Source: CAZLCK01 sp964558235
GTDB taxonomy: Bacteria > Actinomycetota > Coriobacteriia > Coriobacteriales > CADBOM01
Reading direction: 5' to 3'
Assembly: GCA_964558235.1 (NCBI GenBank)
Contig: CAZLCK010000051.1
Location: 1 to 10,577, forward strand
Length of the DNA: 10,577 nt
The notes beneath the pieces are model-generated. The model did not search any database and was not told the origin of the DNA. It saw nothing but the letters and a program-made list of their open reading frames with translations. Positions 5,060 to 10,577 of this stretch are shown piece after piece; positions within the stretch are counted from its first letter, which is position 1; each line of letters starts with the position of its first letter. The position numbers and the translations under genes are program-made.

Positions 5060-7627
5060 CTACTCTTCTAGAGCTGTGCCTGTTGGAGTGGATAGCCCAT
5101 CCTTTTTAAAGAATGGTGTGATCAGCTCGGCTTCACGTATCATAGATTGGCGCTTGCGTGGCTTTGGAATCTCGCCTGTTCCTTCACTAAATGTGAGTTT
5201 TTCGCCATCAAAATCAACGTCGATGACAGATCCGCTATGCCACCTTCCTTCCAAAACTTGCTCGGAGATCTGATCCTCAACTAGACGCTGAATAGCTCTA
5301 CGCAGCGGTCTAGCACCATAAGCAACATCTGTGCCTTCCTTGGCAATAAAGTTTATCGCCTCAGAAGTTAGATTGATAGTCATATTCTGAGATATCAACC
5401 TATCACGCAGATCTGCAATCATAAGTTCTACGATCTGATTAATCTCATCGTCAGTCAGTGACTTAAAGACGATGATGTCATCGACCCTGTTAAGAAATTC
5501 TGGTCTAAAGACCTTCTTAACTTCGGTCATAACACGTTCGTTAATCTCTTTGTCTGTTAGAGCTGTTCCAGAAGAAGATGTAAATCCAATCTGGTTGGTA
5601 GATGCAATCTCACGCGCACCGATGTTGGAGGTCATGATAATAATCGTGTTGCGAAAATCAACTGTGCGACCCTGACCATCGGTTAGTCTTCCCTCTTCAA
5701 GAATTTGAAGAAGGATATTAAATACATCTGGGTGAGCTTTTTCGATCTCATCAAATAAGATGACAGAATATGGTCTTTGTCTTACAGCCTTGGTGAGTTG
5801 ACCGCCCTCATCATAACCAACATATCCAGGAGGAGAACCAATTAACCTTGAAACTGTGTGTTTCTCCATATACTCAGACATGTCAAAGGAGATTAGTGCT
5901 TCTTCAGAGTTAAACAAGAACTCAGCGAGCGCCTTTGAAAGCTCTGTCTTACCAACACCAGATGGCCCAAGGAAGATAAATGATCCGCCAGGACGCTTTG
6001 GATCTTTCAGACCAGCACGCGATCTTCTAATCGATTTCGACAAAGCATTAATAGCCTCGTTTTGGCCGATAACTCTCTCATGAAGTACCGACTCCATCCT
6101 GAGTAACTTTTCAGTCTCAGCCTCGGTTAGATCGGCAACAGGAACTCCTGTGGAGAGCGAGACGATATCTGCGATCTCCTTTTCGGTAACAGAGATATTG
6201 CTATTCTCAGAGTCCTCACGCCACTTCTCTTCAAGATCAGTGCGCTTCTTTATGAGCTTCTTTTCCTTATCACGAAGCTTTGCGGCCTTCTCAAAGTCTT
6301 GCAGACGGATCGCCTCTTCTTTTTCAACTCCAACCTTGCGAATCTCTTCATTAGCTTGCAAAACTTCAGATGGAACCGTCATATTGCGAATACGCATACG
6401 AGCTCCAGCCTCATCCAAAACATCGATTGCCTTGTCGGGCAAGAAACGATCTTGGACATAGCGATCCGACAGCTCGACAGCGGCCTTTAGAGCTTCATCT
6501 GTAAAGTGGACACGGTGATGTGCCTCATAACGATCGCGAAGTCCTCCAAGAATACGAATTGCTTCATCCTCGGTTGGCTCGCCAATCATAACAGATTGGA
6601 ATCTTCGCTCTAGTGCAGAGTCTTTCTCAAGATACTTACGAAATTCATCTAGGGTTGTTGCACCAATAACTTGAATCTCACGACGAGATAGAGGTGGTTT
6701 TAGAATTGCAGCCGCATCGATCGACCCCTCAGCGCTTCCTGCGCCAACTAGAGTATGCATCTCGTCGATAAAAAGGATTATATCTCCAGCTTCTTTGGTC
6801 TCCTTGACCACCTTTTTTAGTCTCTCTTCAAACTCACCGCGATATTTAGAGCCTGCAACTAAGGCAGAGACATCAAGAGAGATAACTTTTTTACCTCTTA
6901 AGATATCTGGAACTTGCTCTTCGGCAATCATTTGAGCTAGACCCTCTACTACAGCGGTCTTTCCAACTCCAGGATCACCGATTAGAAGTGGGTTATTCTT
7001 GGTGCGTCTTGCAAGAATCTGCATGATGCGCTCAATCTCAACAGCCCTACCAATTACTGGATCAAGCTTTCCTTGCAAGGCCTGCTCGGTAAGATCTGTT
7101 CCAAACTCCTCAAGTACGCTATCAGACTCATTAACATCTGCAGGCGCTCCAACAGCTCCAGCCAAACTACCTTGACGAGATTGCGTAGTGCTGCGACCAA
7201 TCAAAGCCATAACGGCCGATTTGATAGTAGCAGTATCAAATCCCATGTTAGTTAGAACTTTTATAGCAACACCATTGCCTTCGCGCAAAATGCCTAGTAA
7301 AAGATGCTCAGTTGAGATGTAATTTTGTCCAAGCTGCATAGTCTCACGAAAAGCAAATTCCAAAACTCGCTTAACTCTGAGAGTAAATGAAAGATGGCCC
7401 TCTGGAGCCTCATCATTAACTTGTACTACATTGCGAACCTGGTGCATTGTCTCTTCGTACGTGATATTTAGATTTTCTAGCGCCTGAGCTGCTAAACCAT
7501 CTTTTTCTTTGAGCAATCCAAGGAGCAGATGTTCAGTTCCAACATAGGGTTGCTTAAGCTCCCTGGCCTCTTCTTGGGCATACGCTAAAACATTGCGAGC
7601 CCGATCTGTAAATCTCTCAAATGCCAT
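5060..7627 (-). CDS. clpC: ClpC AAA+ unfoldase, ATPase partner of ClpP
   Basis: An 855-aa HSP100 chaperone that unfolds proteins and feeds them to ClpP. Positions below count from the ATG 9 nt further upstream (7636). Two Clp-N repeats occupy about 5-150. D1 has Walker A GDPGVGKT (220-227), Walker B ILFIDE (287-292) and ERR arginine fingers (343-345). A UVR-type coiled segment at about 428-462 marks ClpC rather than ClpA or ClpB. D2 has Walker A GPSGVGKT (557-564), pore loop GYVGYDEGG (604-612) and Walker B VILFDE (625-630). An IGF tripeptide at 683-685 is the ClpP-docking loop. I chose the ATG at 7627: GGAG lies 10 nt upstream of it but only 1 nt upstream of the ATG at 7636, and MAFERFTDRAR matches the family start. 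It is monocistronic. ctsR, mcsA and mcsB are not adjacent. The D1 segment PPLSRREIQ differs from the common PSLARGELQ. Confidence 0.97.
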   Translation of the reverse strand: MAFERFTDRARNVLAYAQEEARELKQPYVGTEHLLLGLLKEKDGLAAQALENLNITYEETMHQVRNVVQVNDEAPEGHLSFTLRVKRVLEFAFRETMQLGQNYISTEHLLLGILREGNGVAIKVLTNMGFDTATIKSAVMALIGRSTTQSRQGSLAGAVGAPADVNESDSVLEEFGTDLTEQALQGKLDPVIGRAVEIERIMQILARRTKNNPLLIGDPGVGKTAVVEGLAQMIAEEQVPDILRGKKVISLDVSALVAGSKYRGEFEERLKKVVKETKEAGDIILFIDEMHTLVGAGSAEGSIDAAAILKPPLSRREIQVIGATTLDEFRKYLEKDSALERRFQSVMIGEPTEDEAIRILGGLRDRYEAHHRVHFTDEALKAAVELSDRYVQDRFLPDKAIDVLDEAGARMRIRNMTVPSEVLQANEEIRKVGVEKEEAIRLQDFEKAAKLRDKEKKLIKKRTDLEEKWREDSENSNISVTEKEIADIVSLSTGVPVADLTEAETEKLLRMESVLHERVIGQNEAINALSKSIRRSRAGLKDPKRPGGSFIFLGPSGVGKTELSKALAEFLFNSEEALISFDMSEYMEKHTVSRLIGSPPGYVGYDEGGQLTKAVRQRPYSVILFDEIEKAHPDVFNILLQILEEGRLTDGQGRTVDFRNTIIIMTSNIGAREIASTNQIGFTSSSGTALTDKEINERVMTEVKKVFRPEFLNRVDDIIVFKSLTDDEINQIVELMIADLRDRLISQNMTINLTSEAINFIAKEGTDVAYGARPLRRAIQRLVEDQISEQVLEGRWHSGSVIDVDFDGEKLTFSEGTGEIPKPRKRQSMIREAELITPFFKKDGLSTPTGTALEE

Positions 7628-7683
7628 TTTGATCATTCTCCTTGAATGGATGCCTTTGAAAAGAGATCCATTATGCGATTGTG

Positions 7684-7704
7684 ATAAGACGAACTTACTC
7701 TTAT
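7684..7704. promoter_or_regulatory. Inverted repeat upstream of clpC, candidate operator
   Basis: ATAAGA (7684-7689) and TCTTAT (7699-7704) are reverse complements separated by 9 nt, within the clpC 5' region and about 57-77 nt before its start. The motif does not match the CtsR, HspR (HAIR) or ClgR operators as I know them. It is a candidate site for a heat-shock or stress regulator, or chance in A+T-rich DNA. Confidence 0.3.
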
Positions 7705-7707
7705 TTG

Positions 7708-7736
7708 TTCAGTTATTATTTTAAAACCTTTGTCAA
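7708..7736 (-). promoter_or_regulatory. Possible clpC promoter (-35 only convincing)
   Basis: A perfect TTGACA (7731-7736) lies on the minus strand in the lysS-clpC gap. The region 15-18 nt downstream offers no good -10 hexamer (best are TAACTG or ACTGAA), though the spacer is very A+T-rich. The start of clpC transcription is expected in this gap, but the exact position is uncertain. Confidence 0.35.
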
Positions 7737-7741
7737 ATGTG

Positions 7742-7762
7742 TAGTGCAACAAAATGGCACTA
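7742..7762. repeat. Hairpin overlapping the lysS stop codon
   Basis: TAGTGC (7742-7747) and GCACTA (7757-7762) are reverse complements around a 9-nt loop, and the TAG stop of lysS forms one arm edge. On the minus strand the stem is followed by CACATTTGAC, a poor T tract. It is at best a weak terminator between lysS and clpC. Confidence 0.35.
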
Positions 7763-9277
7763 GGTGGTTTCTTGCCTCATATGCGGGAACAACAAGACAT
7801 CACGAATCGAAGCAGAATCGGTCAAAAGCATAACCAGACGATCAATTCCAATTCCAATTCCACCAGCGGGAGGCATTCCATACTCTAAGGCTCTAATGTA
7901 ATCTGCGTCATATCCCATAGCCTCAGCATCACCAGACTCCTTTGCTTCAACCTGCTTTAGGAATCTTTCGCGCTGATCTACTGGATCATTTAGCTCTGAA
8001 AACGCATTGGCATATTCATGACCACAAATTACAAGTTCAAAACGATCAGTAATGCGTGAATCATCGGCATTTTTCTTTGCAAGAGGAGATACTTCTACAG
8101 GAAACTCTGTTACAAAAGTGGGCTCTACAATTGAGCTCTCAACTAACTCATCATATAACTCAGCGATGAGCTTACCTACTCCCCAACCATTTTCAACTTC
8201 GATGCCGTACTTTTTACAAAGTCCTTCAAGATCTTCAACAGATGTATCTAATGTAACCTCTTGACCAACTTTCTCTGAGACAAGTGAACACATGCTCTTA
8301 GAAGACCAATTACCACCAAGATCAACCTCGACACCCTGGTAGACGATCTTTAGTTCAGAGTTAGCGCTCAAACATGCATTTTGAATGACATCTCGCGCAA
8401 GCTCTTTCATTCCATCTATATCGGTGTAGGCCTGATATGCCTCAACCATCGTAAACTCAGGGTTATGCATTAAATCCATACCCTCGTTTCTAAATGATCT
8501 GTTTAACTCAAAGACGCGCTCAAAACCTCCGACTAACAGTCTCTTTAGATAAAGCTCAGGAGCAATTCTTAGATAAAAGTCGCGATCGAGCGTATTATGA
8601 TGAGTCACAAATGGACGAGCCGTAGCTCCTCCTGGGATTGGATGAAGCATTGGAGTTTCAACTTCCATAAATCCTTTAGACTCTAGAGTTTTTCTGATAG
8701 AAGAGATGATCGCAGAGCGCTTTGTAAATGTTGCTCTAACCCCTGGATTTGCAATCAGATCGGCGTAGCGTTGACGATAACGGGTCTCTTTGTCTTGTAG
8801 ACCATGAAACTTTTCAGGCAAAGGTCTGATGGATTTAGTCAAAAGTGTTACTTCACCGGGAACAACGGAGAGCTCACCCCTGCGAGTTCTGCTAATTTTG
8901 CCATGTACACCGATAAAGTCGCCGACATCTAAATCTTTAATCTTGGCAAAAGCATCCTCGCCAACAAGATTCATACGGCAAAAGATTTGGATCTCTCCCG
9001 TTTGATCACGTAGAACTAAAAAGCAGATCTTTCCCTGGTCGCGCTTAGCTACTATACGTCCGCAAACCGCTACACAGTCATCGACATCTACACCAGACTC
9101 TAAATCTACATAACGTTCGATCAAATCTGCAATTACGTTATCGCGATCAAAGCGGCGGGCATATGCCTCTATACCCTCATCGATCAAAAACTGGCGCTTA
9201 CCAAGCCTGACCTCAATAGGATCATCGATTATCTCATTTTGCTGGTTAGAAGAACTCTCTTCGGCCATTTTGTTCAC
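7760..9277 (-). CDS. lysS: Lysyl-tRNA synthetase, class II
   Basis: A 505-aa class IIb synthetase that charges tRNA-Lys. The N-terminal OB-fold anticodon-binding domain (about 65-150) includes VAVCGRIVAKRDQGK and LRDQTGEIQIF. The catalytic core shows motif 1 around 188-213 ending GFMEVETPML, motif 2 FELNRSFRNEG (256-266) with MHNPEFT (270-276), and motif 3 GGIGIGIDRLVML (472-484). Length is typical. The start is GTG at 9277, directly after the GreA TAA, with GGAGA 7 nt upstream. The in-frame ATG at 9268 would put that site about 16 nt away, so GTG is preferred, although the ATG is possible. The residues before the core are acidic and variable. It is co-transcribed and probably translationally coupled with greA. 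Confidence 0.97.
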   Translation of the reverse strand: MNKMAEESSSNQQNEIIDDPIEVRLGKRQFLIDEGIEAYARRFDRDNVIADLIERYVDLESGVDVDDCVAVCGRIVAKRDQGKICFLVLRDQTGEIQIFCRMNLVGEDAFAKIKDLDVGDFIGVHGKISRTRRGELSVVPGEVTLLTKSIRPLPEKFHGLQDKETRYRQRYADLIANPGVRATFTKRSAIISSIRKTLESKGFMEVETPMLHPIPGGATARPFVTHHNTLDRDFYLRIAPELYLKRLLVGGFERVFELNRSFRNEGMDLMHNPEFTMVEAYQAYTDIDGMKELARDVIQNACLSANSELKIVYQGVEVDLGGNWSSKSMCSLVSEKVGQEVTLDTSVEDLEGLCKKYGIEVENGWGVGKLIAELYDELVESSIVEPTFVTEFPVEVSPLAKKNADDSRITDRFELVICGHEYANAFSELNDPVDQRERFLKQVEAKESGDAEAMGYDADYIRALEYGMPPAGGIGIGIDRLVMLLTDSASIRDVLLFPHMRQETT

Positions 9278-9775
9278 TTATTTATCTCCATCAGTTGTAG
9301 ATTTGGAATCCCTACTAATCTTTACGATCTTAAACTCAGTCTTTTGTCCAGTTGGGCCAACAGCTTCAACAATATCGCCTTTCTTAGCCCCAATTAAGGC
9401 ACTACCGACAGGAGACTCATTCGATATTTTGCCGTTAAAGAAATCGACTTCAGCAGCTCCAACAATTGTGTAGACATGCTTCTCGCCATTAACTTCAACT
9501 GTAACTGTCGAGCCAATCCCCACTTTATTAGATCTCTTGGGAGCATCTACAACACTTGCATTGGCAAGAATCTGATTTATTTCAGCAATCCGACTCTCCA
9601 AAAAGACCTGATCATTTTTGGCATCGTCATACTCAGAGTTTTCTGAGATATCTCCAAAATCTCTAGCGATGCGAATTCTCTCGCCAATCTCAGCACGCTT
9701 CTCATTTTCGAGATAATGAAGCTCTTTTATGAGCTCCTCGCGACCCTCAGCAGTTAGTACCATTTCCTTTGCCAT
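9278..9775 (-). CDS. greA: Transcription elongation factor GreA
   Basis: A 165-aa Gre factor that enters the RNA polymerase secondary channel and triggers cleavage of backtracked transcripts. The N-terminal antiparallel coiled coil (about 8-75) carries the acidic tip as GDISENSEYDDAK (41-53), in which D42 and E45 correspond to the catalytic acidic pair of the family. The C-terminal FKBP-like domain (about 85-155) shows GSTVTVEV, SPVGSALIGAKKGD and TEFKIVKI, as in GreA. Length is close to the usual 155-160. ATG at 9775 has AAAGGA 9 nt upstream. The stop codon abuts the lysS start with no gap. A greA-lysS pair is common in Gram-positive bacteria, so the arrangement is ordinary. Confidence 0.96.
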   Translation of the reverse strand: MAKEMVLTAEGREELIKELHYLENEKRAEIGERIRIARDFGDISENSEYDDAKNDQVFLESRIAEINQILANASVVDAPKRSNKVGIGSTVTVEVNGEKHVYTIVGAAEVDFFNGKISNESPVGSALIGAKKGDIVEAVGPTGQKTEFKIVKISRDSKSTTDGDK

Positions 9776-9862
9776 CTTTGAAAGTCCTTTCGCACCAGAA
9801 CACTAAAGCTTAAAGTTTTCATGATTTCCCTAATTTAAATAGCAGAAAATTAAACGTTTAGA

Positions 9863-9891
9863 CCTATAAATTTCATAAGCCTTCTATGCAA
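9863..9891 (-). promoter_or_regulatory. Predicted promoter of greA-lysS
   Basis: On the minus strand TTGCAT (9886-9891) and TATAGG (9863-9868) are spaced by 17 nt. The -35 overlaps the T tract of the preceding tatA terminator, giving a compact terminator-promoter junction. It would yield a leader of about 80 nt before greA. The match is moderate. Confidence 0.4.
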
Positions 9892-9933
9892 AACGGCGTG
9901 TGCAAGATCACTTACTCTTCGATGCACACACCG
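9890..9933 (-). terminator. Intrinsic terminator of tatA
   Basis: On the minus strand an 11-bp stem CGGTGTGTGCA/TGCACACGCCG (9923-9933 with 9894-9904, one G-U pair) with an 18-nt loop is followed by TTTT (9890-9893). It lies about 30 nt after the tatA stop and isolates tatA from greA. Confidence 0.8.
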
Positions 9934-9962
9934 CGACATTTAAGTCGAAATATTCATTTGTT

Positions 9963-10190
9963 CTACTTGTCAGCTTGAGTATCACTTGCACTAATTGATT
10001 CTTGCTTCTCGCTAACATTGCTATCAACAGTTTTTACATCATCGTGACCGGATTCTTGGCCATCCATACCATCACGAAAATTTTTGATAGTCTTGCCAAG
10101 TGTTGCACCAAGTTTTGGTAGGCCTTTTGGACCAAAGATAATTAGTGCAATTATCAAAATTACTACAAGCTCTGGCAATCCAATTCTCAA
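9963..10190 (-). CDS. tatA: Sec-independent (Tat) translocase subunit TatA
   Basis: A 75-aa membrane protein that oligomerises with TatC to export folded proteins. It has one N-terminal transmembrane helix (LPELVVILIIALIIF), then the FGP hinge and an amphipathic helix GPKGLPKLGATLGKTIKNF, followed by a charged, polar tail. This is the standard TatA/E layout. TTG at 10190 is taken as the start because GGAGG lies 6 nt upstream and the resulting MRIGLPEL matches the family. An upstream in-frame TTG at 10211 would add 7 residues that encode the ribosome-binding site itself, which makes it unlikely. No tatC or tatB lies beside it, and it has its own promoter and terminator. TatA rather than TatB is preferred from the short length and the F-G-P-K motif. 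Confidence 0.93.
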   Translation of the reverse strand: MRIGLPELVVILIIALIIFGPKGLPKLGATLGKTIKNFRDGMDGQESGHDDVKTVDSNVSEKQESISASDTQADK

Positions 10191-10261
10191 AGCTCTTCCT
10201 CCCTTGCACAAACTAAAGTTGTACGAGTAGACACTATAACATCGCTATAAACCTTTGTTGG

Positions 10262-10290
10262 ATTAAACCTTTAAGATTGTACATTTTCAA
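10262..10290 (-). promoter_or_regulatory. Predicted promoter of tatA
   Basis: On the minus strand TTGAAA (10285-10290) and TTTAAT (10262-10267) are separated by exactly 17 nt, each matching the sigma-70 consensus at five of six positions. Transcription would begin near 10255, giving a leader of about 65 nt. A closer TATAGT lies downstream but lacks a -35. Confidence 0.5.
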
Positions 10291-10341
10291 TACGTTAAAC
10301 GACATTAAAAGCGTTAATATATCGCCTTCCGACCAACCTAC

Positions 10342-10414
10342 AGACGATATGAGTAGAACATTGTGCCCCTACTCGTATCATCTTTTCGTGGATCAGATCT
10401 GATAATGGGTATGT
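10342..10414. repeat. tRNA-flanking hairpin repeat, copy 2 (downstream of tRNA-Pro)
   Basis: This is the second copy of the element at 381-453. The stem is 10342-10356 with 10369-10383 and has 14 of 15 positions paired on the plus strand. Two G-U pairs of copy 1 are A-U here, while one C-G has become C-A. The loop AACATTGTG and the tail GTGGATCA are conserved. On the minus strand the hairpin is not followed by a T tract, and tRNA-Pro already has a separate terminator between it and this copy, so termination is not the shared function. Confidence 0.7.
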
Positions 10415-10415
10415 C

Positions 10416-10445
10416 ATAAAATAAGGTTAGACGAGATGCCTAACC
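10416..10445 (-). terminator. Probable intrinsic terminator of tRNA-Pro
   Basis: On the minus strand GGTTAG (10440-10445) pairs with CTAACC (10425-10430) around a 9-nt loop, followed by the T-rich TTATTTTAT (10416-10424). The stem is only 6 bp, but placement 12 nt after the tRNA CCA fits a terminator. Confidence 0.6.
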
Positions 10446-10457
10446 AAAAATTCAATA

Positions 10458-10534
10458 TGGTCGGGATGACTGGATTCGAACCAGCGACTTCTGCGTCCCG
10501 AACGCAGCGCTCTACCAAGCTGAGCCACATCCCG
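10458..10534 (-). tRNA. tRNA-Pro (anticodon CGG)
   Basis: This is a complete cloverleaf on the minus strand. The acceptor CGGGATG (10528-10534) pairs with CATCCCG (10462-10468), followed by discriminator A and an encoded CCA (10458-10460). The D-arm has GCTCAGCTTGGTAGAGC. The anticodon stem CTGCG/CGCAG closes loop TTCGGGA, giving anticodon CGG, and the T-arm has GGTTCGAATCC. C1 at the acceptor start and the NGG anticodon are typical of bacterial tRNA-Pro. Its promoter lies at or beyond the window end; I saw only a possible TATTCA in the 43 nt upstream. Confidence 0.96.
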
Positions 10535-10577
10535 CAAATGTGAATAATAACAGACAATTCACAAATTGCCTATTTGA

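Noticed and set aside
7731..7740. TTTGAC as a CtsR operator half-site before clpC
   Set aside because: CtsR sites are tandem heptads; only one is present, and it is better explained as a -35 element.
10216..10232. Short match ACGAGTAGACA resembling part of the hairpin repeat, upstream of tatA
   Set aside because: Only about ten nucleotides agree, and no stem partner or tail is present; treated as chance.
1..10577. CRISPR array, prophage, insertion sequence or defence system
   Set aside because: No spaced repeats, transposase or phage proteins, or nuclease/toxin cassettes are visible; all protein genes are housekeeping types.

Overview
The window looks like chromosomal housekeeping DNA from a low-GC member of the Actinomycetota, most likely the class Coriobacteriia (Atopobiaceae type). 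This is an inference. It rests on the order lysS-clpC-ispD-ispF-cysS-rlmB, which matches the actinobacterial arrangement (in Mycobacterium tuberculosis lysS and clpC1 lie near carD-ispD-ispF-cysS-rlmB). The yacP (NYN-domain) gene after rlmB recalls the Bacillota cluster cysS-mrnC-rlmB-yacP. The A+T-rich base composition argues against high-GC actinobacteria. All nine protein genes and all three tRNAs lie on the minus strand, so transcription runs from high to low coordinates.

Layout in the direction of transcription: tRNA-Pro(CGG) at 10458-10534 with its own terminator, then a copy of a hairpin repeat at 10342-10414. A promoter at 10262-10290 precedes a lone tatA (9963-10190), which ends at a strong terminator. 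A second promoter candidate precedes greA-lysS (9775 to 7760), where the GreA stop codon directly abuts the LysS GTG start. clpC (7627-5060) stands alone and ends in a strong GC-rich terminator. Next comes the tight operon ispD-ispF-cysS-rlmB-yacP (4888 to 613), with gaps of 5, 5, 45 and 0 nt. It is followed by tRNA-Thr(TGT) at 477-551, a second copy of the hairpin repeat at 381-453, about 300 nt of non-coding DNA with several inverted repeats, a promoter at 124-152, and the 5' part of tRNA-Tyr(GTA) cut by the window edge.

The genes serve translation and protein quality control: Lys- and Cys-tRNA synthetases, 23S rRNA methylation, tRNAs, a probable ribosome-associated NYN nuclease, and the ClpC unfoldase. 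Others serve transcription elongation (GreA), the MEP isoprenoid pathway (IspD and IspF, two of its seven steps) and Tat export (TatA).

I found no CRISPR array, mobile-element protein, defence island or evident novel multi-gene system. The most unusual items are a roughly 73-bp hairpin repeat found just downstream of two different tRNA genes, an IspD with about 58 extra N-terminal residues preceded by a threefold ribosome-binding-site-like repeat, and an eight-T run abutting the encoded CCA of tRNA-Thr. Coordinates, start choices and hairpin pairings were worked out by hand from the sequence.
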